Shown: positions 1 through 5,430 of the stretch, piece by piece
Numbering within the stretch: the first letter of the stretch is position 1
How the letters are laid out: each line of letters opens with the position of its first letter
NCBI GenBank assembly: GCA_007128555.1
Contig: SKXF01000126.1
Span: 1 to 6,362 of the forward strand
Reading direction: 5' to 3'
From: Clostridia bacterium
GTDB taxonomy: Bacteria; Bacillota_E; SLMV01; PUMD01
Length of the DNA: 6,362 nt
Made by a program: the position numbers and the translations under genes
The notes under the pieces: model-generated
What the model was told of the DNA's origin: nothing
The model's database searches: none
Seen by the model: only the letters and a program-made list of their open reading frames with translations

Positions 1-207
1 AAAGATCTTTATGATCAACGCACGGCAGTGGAACGGATCAATAGTCGTTTGGATGTGTCCTTCGGCTTTGAGCATCATTACATCCGAGGGTTGGCCCGGA
101 TGAAGCTCCGGGTGGGTATGGCACTCAACGTCATGCTGGCCATGGCCCTGGGGCACATCAGGAACAAGAAGCCGGATCGAATGCGAAGCCTGGTGGGTGC
201 TGCGTAA
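1..207 (+). CDS. IS4/IS5-type DDE transposase, C-terminal fragment (5' end outside window)
   Basis: Frame 1 is open from the first base to a TAA at 205-207 and gives 68 residues. It begins KDLYDQRTAVERINSRL and ends with the basic segment RNKKPDRMRSLVG. The run Y-x2-R-x3-E-R-x-N-S-R near residues 4-16 matches the Y-R-E signature around the catalytic glutamate of IS4/IS5-superfamily (DDE_Tnp_1) transposases. A helical stretch, RGLARMKLRVGMALNVMLAMAL, follows, as is usual for the C-terminus of these enzymes. The protein would cut and join the ends of its own insertion sequence. Only the C-terminus is visible, so it is unknown whether the gene is intact. The element's right terminal inverted repeat should lie within the next one to two hundred bases, but I could not identify it without the left end. 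Family level is confident; the exact IS group is not assigned. Confidence 0.85.
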   Translation, partial: KDLYDQRTAVERINSRLDVSFGFEHHYIRGLARMKLRVGMALNVMLAMALGHIRNKKPDRMRSLVGAA

Positions 208-419
208 CCCAGCCAGGGACCTCGAGACAACTGGACCAAATGACAAAGTCGGTACAAGGTGGACGAAAATCCGGTCGCGATGTAGGATGCTACCCAATAT
301 AGCACCAAGGAAAGCATTGAAGGCTCAGAATGCAGGGTTGATCATCCTGCGAGGACCATATCACCCGCCAAATACTCGAAACAGAGGGCACATCGCAAAC
401 GCCTCTGGGTGTACCGGGG
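208..419. other. IS right flank and intergenic DNA before the small hydrophobic protein
   Basis: No convincing gene is seen between the transposase stop and the small protein. The right terminus of the insertion sequence is expected here, but no inverted repeat can be verified because the left end is outside the window. The reading frame of the following small protein is already open from base 342, just after a TGA at 339-341. The translated stretch 342-419 looks protein-like but contains no ATG, GTG or TTG codon. The element's edge, or an old deletion, may therefore have removed that gene's natural start. Confidence 0.4.
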
Positions 420-728
420 TTGATTCTCCTCGTTGCCATAGGAATATCGGGCTACAGTGGAGCGCCAGCCATCACCGTGGCACTGGCCTCCCTGGGCGGC
501 CCGCTCGGCATGATCGGTGGTATAGGTGTTCTCGCTGCGGCAGCACTTATTTCGGATGCAGTCGCACAACACGGCCTCGAGAAGATCCTGAGGGCAACCG
601 TCACGAAGATGAGGGATGACGGGATCAGCAAAGAAGAGATCATCCGCAAAATAGAGCCCTATCCGATCACACAGAGGCTGAAAGACCAGGTACTGTACCA
701 CGTTCACAAGGCATTCGGCTCCATCTAG
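420..728 (+). CDS. Small glycine-rich hydrophobic membrane protein, unknown function (N-terminus uncertain)
   Basis: The ORF encodes 102 residues if it starts at TTG 420 and ends with TAG at 726-728. Residues 1-45 are a glycine/alanine-rich hydrophobic region: LLVAIGISGYSGAPAITVAL, then an ASLGGPLGMIGGIGVLAA core. This could form one or two membrane helices. Residues 46-102 are amphipathic and charged, with a spaced KEEIIRKIEPYPITQRLKDQ motif that looks like a helix-Pro-helix tail. The overall shape, a small glycine-zipper-like hairpin plus a basic helical tail, resembles uncharacterised small bacterial proteins and superficially resembles pore-forming or holin-like peptides. No function can be assigned. 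The TTG has no Shine-Dalgarno sequence, and the frame is open back to 342 without a better start codon. The gene may be 5' truncated next to the insertion sequence. No partner gene is adjacent on the same strand. Confidence 0.55.
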   Translation: MILLVAIGISGYSGAPAITVALASLGGPLGMIGGIGVLAAAALISDAVAQHGLEKILRATVTKMRDDGISKEEIIRKIEPYPITQRLKDQVLYHVHKAFGSI

Positions 729-851
729 CCCGGCCAGGAATCCGAAAAGGCCGATGTGCGAGAGGGCACCTGCCAAACACCTCTGCTCCATGCCCTACGA
801 ATCGGCGGCCCACGCCCTCCAGGCGGAATCCCCGGCAGAGGGTTGAGCAAA

Positions 852-1103
852 CTATCGTCGGACCAGGTCTGTCTGTCGAAACGACCGCCAACGGTCATCT
901 TCCGGAGGGGGCTGGCAGGCCAGGCCCTTGAGAAGACGGATAACCCCCCGGATCTTCTCGGTGCTGAGGTCCCATCCCAGGTCCCCAACCCGGTGGTCAA
1001 TGGTCTGCGCATCCACAGGTTTTTCGTCCATACTGGGGATGAAGTGCATCTTGGCCGCCGCCGAGACATCAAGGGTGTTGCTCCACACACTGTGGCAGGT
1101 CAT
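852..1103 (-). pseudogene. Probable C-terminal remnant of an unrecognised protein with a winged-helix-like segment
   Basis: From ATG 1103 the ORF gives 83 residues to a TAG at 852-854. The same frame is open back to 1154 without any usual start codon, and that extra stretch (RDIWENARNAVERM) looks like a genuine amphipathic helix. The visible start is therefore probably not the original one. The middle contains KPVDAQTIDHRVGDLGWDLS followed by TEKIRGVIRLLKGLA, which could be a helix-turn-helix pair. The end, WRSFRQTDLVRR, is basic. A different frame starts at ATG 1165 (MEDSRSEQ) and would join smoothly to DIWENA if one base had been lost near 1141. That would make this a frameshifted short gene. 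No strong ribosome site precedes ATG 1103. I do not recognise the family. A decayed gene or remnant is the best reading, and a functional small protein is possible. Confidence 0.4.
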
Positions 1104-1154
1104 CCGCTCAACAGCATTCCTGGCATTCTCCCATATATCCCTTGTTCGGATCTG

Positions 1155-1602
1155 CTATCCTCCATCGGAGTACGACCATCATCGCTGAACGAGTAAGCAC
1201 AGCGAGTGACATCGCGACTCATCTATGTACTGGAGCAGGCTAATGTCATCCAATCGTCTCCATTGGTCGAGACAATGCGGTGACTCATGATACGTGAACC
1301 CAGTTAGCGCTTGCCGACATGGTCTATCCAGGGTGTGGCCACTCTCGTCTTGAACACTCGGTGGGACCTATCGACAACATCTCTTCAGACACGTGAAGGA
1401 TGATCCATGACCATGGCAAGAAGCCTGCATTGGCCTATGAGGACGCGCGGGTCTCCAGGATCGCCCTTTTCTTATCACTTTCAAATCCCGAGGGCAATGA
1501 TAGAACGTACGGAAGCCTCATGGCTTCCCACGTGACAGTTCATGCCCGACCGCACGTAACCAGCATCATCCCGGAGGTCGAGCAGATCAAACTATCCTCC
1601 CT
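1155..1602. other. Long intergenic stretch with no convincing gene
   Basis: About 450 bases separate the ORF remnant from the stop codon of the 650-residue membrane protein; both lie on the minus strand. An open frame from 1400 on the plus strand has no ribosome site and unremarkable composition, and its 3' half merely runs antisense to the downstream gene, so it is not called. The only clear structure is the perfect hairpin at 1511-1528. No tRNA, terminal repeat or promoter could be supported. The base composition is less GC-rich than in the genes to the right, which fits accessory or decayed DNA. Confidence 0.5.
1511..1528 (-). terminator. Perfect 7-bp hairpin 3' of the membrane propeller gene, possible terminator
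   Basis: GGAAGCC, loop TCAT, GGCTTCC forms a perfect 7-bp stem with a 4-base loop. It begins about 75 bases past the stop codon of the minus-strand 650-residue gene. Read on the minus strand it is followed by GTACGTTCTATCATT, which holds scattered Ts but no true U-tract. It may be a weak intrinsic terminator, a processing end, or a chance palindrome. Confidence 0.35.
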
Positions 1603-3555
1603 CTACAGGCTCACCCGGCAGATCACCCCGTCCCGTCCCAGGACCAGGACCGTCCCGGAGTCCTCCCAGACGATCCCCCGGATCGGACCCCGGATCACGC
1701 GGCCCCCGAAGAGCTCCTCCTCGAGGTCTGCACCCAGAACCCAAAGGTGACCGTCATCGCTCCCGGCAGCTGCGCGTCCGTCCGCAGGGTTGACGGCCAG
1801 GGCCGTCACGGCAAGGGCACCCCGGGGAAGCTCCCGGATGTGCAGCTCGCGTCCGTTCCAGGACACCAGCGAGCCGTCGGCGCAGGCGGCGATCCAGGTG
1901 CCCGCCCTCCCCGCCGCCAGGCGCTCCACGGGGGCACCGCTGGAGGGGAGGGTCCCCGCCGGGAAGCGGGTGGACACGTCCAGGATTCGAACCTCACCGG
2001 TACTAACGACAGCGGCCAGGTAGCGCCCGTCGGCCGAAAAGGCCAGGTCCCTCACAGTGCCCACACCCTCGAAGAGAACCTGTTCTGCCAGGTCCCCGAT
2101 GAAGAGGCCGGCCACGTCCTTCGTCTCCAGGCCGTAGGCCAGGAGGCTCCCGTACGGGTTTAGGGCATACGAGGTTAGGGCGGAACCGGGATGGTGCTCG
2201 CTCTCCTTCCAGAGGGATCCGTCCCCGTAGCGAAGGAACAGCACCCGCTCCCGGTCCAGGGCACAAACCCGTTCTTCCGACAGGGCCGCCAACCCCAGGG
2301 GAGTCCCAAGGGACAGCTGGTAGCTGTCGACCCTCTCACCACCAGCAATCACCGCCAGCCGGCCCTCCTCCCCCAGGACCAGGAAGGTGGAACCGCCGAC
2401 GGGGACCAGGTCCACCGCGGGTTCCCCCGACTCGAACAGAACCTCTGCGGGCCCTTCGGGCCCGGGTTCGACGGCAGGGCCCAGGACCCGGACCGCCAGG
2501 ATCATCAACACCAGCGTCCCGTTCTGAACCGCGGCAAGGACCAGGACCCCCCCGGGGACGAGGAGAGACACCAGGAGGGGACCGGTCAGGAGGGCCCAGG
2601 CGGGATAGTCCGATTCCTGCAGCACCATGTGCTGCCAGTGCCCGGGGTCAGCGCGCCTCAGGCCGGGATGCTGCACACGGGTTCCAATCACCAGGATCAG
2701 GCCGACGATTGCCCCAACCGCCAGGTACGGCGTCTGCAGGATGGGAGGCCACAGGCGCGGCACCGTCACATCGGGGAGGAAGAGGAAGGGCTCCGGTCCG
2801 GGCATACGCCACAGGGCGACGGCGGTGCCCAGCCACACCCCCCAGAGGACCCCCCGGGAGAGGGCGCCGACTGCCCTGAGCTGCAGCATCCGGGCGTCCA
2901 GCACCAGGCCGATGGATGAGCCCATTCCGATCTGCCCCACCGCCTGCCTGAGCTCCATGAGGGGTCTCATCACCCTGCCGATCCTGCCGGCCTGATGGGC
3001 GGCCAGGAGGGACAGCGCCGAAACCCCCGCACCCAGGGCAGCGAGACCGAGGCCGGCGCTGCCCCAGCGGGAGGCCGAATGGGCCAGGAACCTCTGGAGG
3101 GTGAGGGCCGGGCTGCCGAGGAGGAGGGGCTCCAGCCCGGCGTAGGCTGCAGGCGACGCCAGGAGGGCGGCCCCAAGCGCCAGGAGGGGCAAGAGGAAGC
3201 CGAGGAGGCCGGACAGGCCGACGAGACGAAAATCGTCCAGTCCGTCCTCCCTCCACGGCCCACCCCCCCAGGCCAGGCCGATCAGGAAGAAGAGGATCAT
3301 GTACAGGAGCAGCCACGCCGAACCGGCGAGCCGCCCCCAGAAGGACCGATCCCTCATCGGCACGTGGGGCGGGGCGGCACCCTGTTCCTCCGCGCCGGGA
3401 GCCCCTTCAGCCGCCGCCACCTGCGCTGGGGGTGAATCCCCCGGGAGAGCCCCGGCCTGGCTCCCCCCGAACACCAGGGCCAGGGCGAGGACCAGGACCG
3501 CCCCCGCCGCGAGGACCTCCCACCGCCCGGGTTTCAACCTCTTCAGACCTGCCAT
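1603..3555 (-). CDS. Polytopic membrane protein with C-terminal seven-bladed WD40-like propeller, unknown function
   Basis: The gene encodes 650 residues from ATG 3555 to TAG 1603-1605. AAAGGAG at 3565-3571 ends 9 nt before the ATG and fixes the start. Residues 14-30 are a signal anchor or signal peptide (basic KRLKPGR, hydrophobic core, then SQAGA). An Ala/Pro/Glu-rich linker spans 32-66. Hydrophobic segments follow near 78-96, 111-134, 166-186, 232-249, 272-291, 320-343 and 345-359. Residues 375-650 are soluble. By eye they fall into seven beta-propeller-like units starting near 379, 420, 458, 500, 542, 582 and 624, for example VRDLAFSADGRYLAAVVSTG and VTALAVNPADGRAAAGSDDG. WD40-type propellers usually act as protein-binding platforms, so a membrane scaffold or sensor is the natural inference, but no catalytic motif is visible. 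No gene is tightly linked on either side and the leader is long, so it is probably transcribed alone. Domain architecture is confident; function is unknown. Confidence 0.9.
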   Translation of the reverse strand: MAGLKRLKPGRWEVLAAGAVLVLALALVFGGSQAGALPGDSPPAQVAAAEGAPGAEEQGAAPPHVPMRDRSFWGRLAGSAWLLLYMILFFLIGLAWGGGPWREDGLDDFRLVGLSGLLGFLLPLLALGAALLASPAAYAGLEPLLLGSPALTLQRFLAHSASRWGSAGLGLAALGAGVSALSLLAAHQAGRIGRVMRPLMELRQAVGQIGMGSSIGLVLDARMLQLRAVGALSRGVLWGVWLGTAVALWRMPGPEPFLFLPDVTVPRLWPPILQTPYLAVGAIVGLILVIGTRVQHPGLRRADPGHWQHMVLQESDYPAWALLTGPLLVSLLVPGGVLVLAAVQNGTLVLMILAVRVLGPAVEPGPEGPAEVLFESGEPAVDLVPVGGSTFLVLGEEGRLAVIAGGERVDSYQLSLGTPLGLAALSEERVCALDRERVLFLRYGDGSLWKESEHHPGSALTSYALNPYGSLLAYGLETKDVAGLFIGDLAEQVLFEGVGTVRDLAFSADGRYLAAVVSTGEVRILDVSTRFPAGTLPSSGAPVERLAAGRAGTWIAACADGSLVSWNGRELHIRELPRGALAVTALAVNPADGRAAAGSDDGHLWVLGADLEEELFGGRVIRGPIRGIVWEDSGTVLVLGRDGVICRVSL

Positions 3556-4000
3556 CGGGCTGCACTCCTTTCAGTCGCTCGGCACCTTTCATTCGTCTAC
3601 CATCCGCTGGAGCTCGTCCCTCACCCCCCCGGGCCGGAGCCAGCCGAGGCTGGCACAGCCCTCCGAGAGATCGTGTCAGGCAGGCGGGACTGTCCCCCGT
3701 GAAAATCGGCGAGAACCTGGCAGGACACACCAGCGCACCTAATGCCCATGAAATGCTGATGAACAGTCACCCTCACCGGGGAACACCGTGGGCACTTCGT
3801 ATGAGATAGCCGGGATCGCGGTGGTCAACGGAGTCCCTACGGCATGATGATCGTGCAGGTCTTCGCTTCAGGGCTGATTCCATCCACGCCACCCCAGGAT
3901 CCGGAGGTAGACCCAGGGGGATAACCCCTCTACGAGGGACAGCACGTGCCCTGCTTCGTCCATAGCCCGGGGCATCCGTAATCGCAGAGGTGCAGGAAAC
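3556..4000. other. Intergenic region upstream of the membrane propeller gene
   Basis: About 445 bases without a supported gene lie between the operon to the right and the 650-residue gene. The part nearest that gene holds its ribosome site (3565-3571) and a perfect hairpin at 3639-3654. On the minus strand TTGACC at 3822-3827 resembles a -35 box, but no good -10 at proper spacing was found, so no promoter is called. A small AGGGG/CCCCT hairpin at 3915-3929 lies about 70 bases past the end of the small membrane protein gene. It lacks a T-tract and could only be a weak terminator. Short open frames here have no start signals. Confidence 0.5.
3639..3654 (-). repeat. Perfect inverted repeat in the leader of the membrane propeller gene
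   Basis: GCCAGCC-GA-GGCTGGC is a perfect 7-bp palindrome with a 2-base centre, effectively a 6-bp stem with a CGAG tetraloop. It sits about 85-100 bases upstream of the ATG at 3555. It could be an RNA hairpin in the 5' leader or a protein-binding operator. There is no further evidence, and in GC-rich DNA it may be chance. Confidence 0.3.
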
Positions 4001-4411
4001 TCACCACCCCTTTTTGGGGGCCCGCCGGGCGAAAACCACAAAGAATACGATCACAGAGATCTGGATCACGATCCCTGGCAGCATGGGGGCACTCCCATGA
4101 GGAAACCACTGTCGGTGAGAGGGGAAACAAGGCGTCGCCAGGCCGAACACCGCGAGGACGACCTCGAGATCGGGCACGGCTGCCCAGAAAGCTCCCCACC
4201 ACGCCATCCGATCGGGACGAAACAACAGGGCGACCACCAGGATCGCGCCCGCCAGGTCGGATGCCCCATACAGCCAGAAAGCAGGGTAGTCCCAATGAGG
4301 TATCCAGTCGAGGACCACATGGCTGGCCACGGCTGCGCCGGCCAGGGCCCAGGGATTTCGTATTCGGGTGGAAAGAGCGGCTCCGCAGGCCGCATGAGCT
4401 GTCGCCCACAT
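4001..4411 (-). CDS. Small YdjM/DUF457-like membrane protein (putative membrane-bound metal-dependent hydrolase group)
   Basis: The gene encodes 136 residues from ATG 4411 to TGA 4001-4003. GAGGAG at 4419-4424 lies 7 nt before this ATG. A longer start at 4567 would add a low-quality stretch that runs through the end of the preceding gene, so it is rejected. The sequence opens MWATAHAACGAAL and has hydrophobic segments near residues 20-36, 50-66, 70-90 and 112-129. Polar metal-ligand-like residues sit at membrane borders: His6, SHVVLDWIPHWD (His31, Asp35, His39, Asp41), Asp52, PDLE (Asp81, Glu83), His99 and His105. This THxxxG plus SHxxxDxxPHxD pattern is typical of small membrane proteins annotated as YdjM/DUF457-type metal-dependent hydrolases, whose substrate is generally unknown. 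It follows the methionine sulfoxide reductase gene by 19 bases, so the two are almost certainly co-transcribed. A basic tail, RRAPKKGW, suggests a cytoplasmic C-terminus. Family similarity is judged by motif only. Confidence 0.75.
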   Translation of the reverse strand: MWATAHAACGAALSTRIRNPWALAGAAVASHVVLDWIPHWDYPAFWLYGASDLAGAILVVALLFRPDRMAWWGAFWAAVPDLEVVLAVFGLATPCFPSHRQWFPHGSAPMLPGIVIQISVIVFFVVFARRAPKKGW

Positions 4412-4418
4412 GTTCCTT

Positions 4419-4424
4419 CTCCTC
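4419..4424 (-). promoter_or_regulatory. Shine-Dalgarno site deciding the start of the small membrane protein
   Basis: Minus-strand GAGGAG, followed by AAGGAAC, stands 7 nt ahead of ATG 4411 inside the short gap after the upstream gene's stop. It selects this ATG over the in-frame upstream ATG at 4567. Confidence 0.75.
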
Positions 4425-4430
4425 ACACGG

Positions 4431-4934
4431 TCAGCCGTCCAGGCCCTCCCAGTCCGAGCCCTCAACGAGCAATTCTGCGAAGGCCCCGAGATATCGCTCG
4501 TCCTCCCAGTCAAACCTTGCCCGGATCGGGCTATCCACGTCGAGAACGCCCAGGAGCCGCTCACCATCCAACATGGGGATCACGATCTCGGACTCAGATG
4601 CCACATCACAGGCGATGTGACCGGGAAACTGGTGGACATCCTCCACCACCTGGCTCTCACGCCGCTCTGCAGCGGTACCGCAGACTCCTTGCCCCATCTG
4701 GATTCGGGTGCACGCTGGCTTTCCCCCGAAAGGCCCGAGAACCAGGCCGCCCTTTCTCACCAGGTAAAATCCGGCCCAGTTGACCTGGTCCATCTGGTAA
4801 AAGAGCAGTGCTGCCCCATTGGCCAGGTTGGCCAGCCAGTCCCTCTCCACGGACAGCAGCCCCTTCATCTGAAGGTTGAGCTCGCGATAGAACGAGTCTT
4901 TACACGTCGCCTCGATCCTCTCGTCTCGGTACAT
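4431..4934 (-). CDS. msrC: Free methionine-(R)-sulfoxide reductase, GAF-domain type (fRMsr)
   Basis: The gene encodes 167 residues from ATG 4934 to TGA 4431-4433. GAGGAGGA at 4941-4948 lies 6 nt upstream. The whole protein is a single GAF-fold domain of normal fRMsr length. It shows the signature NWAGFYLVR (residues 52-60), GPFGGKPACTRIQMGQGVCG (67-86), EDVHQFPGHIACD (98-110), SESEIVIPM (113-121) and LLGVLDVDSP (127-136). The three redox cysteines are Cys75, Cys85 and Cys109, equivalent to E. coli YebR Cys84, Cys94 and Cys118. Glu116, Asp132 and Asp134 match the substrate-pocket acids. The enzyme reduces free L-methionine-(R)-sulfoxide to methionine in the cytoplasm, using thioredoxin for turnover, as part of oxidative-stress repair. 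It is the first gene of a two-gene unit. The long GC-rich leader upstream presumably holds its promoter, which I could not place. Confidence 0.96.
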   Translation of the reverse strand: MYRDERIEATCKDSFYRELNLQMKGLLSVERDWLANLANGAALLFYQMDQVNWAGFYLVRKGGLVLGPFGGKPACTRIQMGQGVCGTAAERRESQVVEDVHQFPGHIACDVASESEIVIPMLDGERLLGVLDVDSPIRARFDWEDERYLGAFAELLVEGSDWEGLDG

Positions 4935-5185
4935 CCCGCTTCCTCCTCACGAGGTTCCTGATCCTCACAGGGCACATCACCAGGAGCCCGATGATTCTTT
5001 CTATCCGGCCTGGTGGCACCGATTACATCCAGTATATCCCGGGATTGGAGAACAGCATAGCACGAGTTCGCCCATTTCTGCGAGCTCTGGATCCTCATGC
5101 TGAGTTGAATACGAGGATCATCATCTGAATCTTTCCGCGAGGTACTGACCCATAGACGTAGCTGGCTGGACCCCTGTGGCCCAAA

Positions 5186-5214
5186 CAGGTCACCGGGACA
5201 TCCCCCGGCACCTG
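5186..5214 (-). terminator. Two-part GC-rich hairpin, candidate terminator or leader structure
   Basis: CAGGT (5186-5190) pairs with ACCTG (5210-5214). Inside it, CCGGG (5193-5197) pairs with CCCGG (5204-5208) around a 6-base loop, with a small 2x1 internal bulge between the two stems. On the minus strand the stem is followed by TTTGGGCC, a short T run only. It lies about 217 bases past the surface-protein stop and 250 bases before msrC. It could end the first transcript or fold in the leader of the second. Confidence 0.35.
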
Positions 5215-5331
5215 GCATGCTCCCTCTGCCCCGACATCGGCTCGATTGAACGATGTACCATACTCACGACACCTGGGATCCGCTATTGTGATGAGTGGCT
5301 GCCAGGACCCCCTCTCCCCCTGTTAAGAGCG

Positions 5332-5357
5332 GGCCCCAGGGATCTAACCCCGGGGCC
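5332..5357 (-). terminator. GC-rich hairpin past the surface-protein gene, candidate terminator
   Basis: GGCCCC (5332-5337) pairs perfectly with GGGGCC (5352-5357). After one A/C mismatch, GGG (5339-5341) pairs with CCC (5348-5350), leaving the loop ATCTAA. It begins about 75 bases past the minus-strand stop at 5431. The sequence following on the minus strand (CGCTCTTAAC) is not a strong U-tract, so termination is plausible but unproven. Confidence 0.4.
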
Positions 5358-5430
5358 TATACTGGTTTGGTCTTTATGCCCGCGTCCAGCAACTGATGAG
5401 GGGAGACCACCGAGGTCTACCCTTAACCCG

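Larger units (their letters stand above)
4935..5430. other. Intergenic region between the surface-protein gene and the msrC operon
   Basis: Nearly 500 bases lie between two minus-strand transcription units, with no supported gene. The right half holds two GC-rich hairpins (5332-5357 and 5186-5214) downstream of the surface-protein stop. The left half must hold the msrC promoter and leader. A TATACT hexamer on the minus strand (5034-5039) is the best -10-like sequence, but it lacks a clear -35 box and is not called. ACATCG at 5234-5239 and CGATGT at 5251-5256 form a small inverted repeat with an 11-base spacer that might be an operator. Confidence 0.45.

Noticed and set aside
420..1103. The small hydrophobic protein and the opposing ORF as a toxin-antitoxin or bacteriocin-immunity pair
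   Set aside because: They are convergent, neither has a clean start, and no family is recognised. The idea rests only on proximity.
1400..1750. Plus-strand open frame of 116 codons
   Set aside because: It has no ribosome site and no recognisable domain, and its second half overlaps the end of the well-supported minus-strand gene.
1981..1995. GGATTCGAACCT, resembling a tRNA T-arm
   Set aside because: It is inside the propeller coding sequence and no acceptor, D or anticodon stems fit around it.
2191..2919. Long plus-strand open frame (242 codons) opposite the membrane propeller gene
   Set aside because: Its translation is a low-complexity Gln/Gly/Pro/Arg mixture typical of the antisense of GC-rich coding DNA, while the minus strand has a ribosome site, clear helices and propeller repeats.
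3907..3935. AGGGG/CCCCT hairpin as terminator of the msrC operon
   Set aside because: The stem is only 5 bp, there is no T-tract on either strand, and such stems are common in GC-rich DNA.
4001..4567. Longer version of the small membrane protein starting at 4567
   Set aside because: It would overlap the end of msrC, and the extra residues are not family-like. The strong ribosome site before ATG 4411 and the MWATAH start fit better.
4410..4961. Plus-strand open frame opposite msrC
   Set aside because: It is antisense to an enzyme with all catalytic residues conserved, and it has no independent support.
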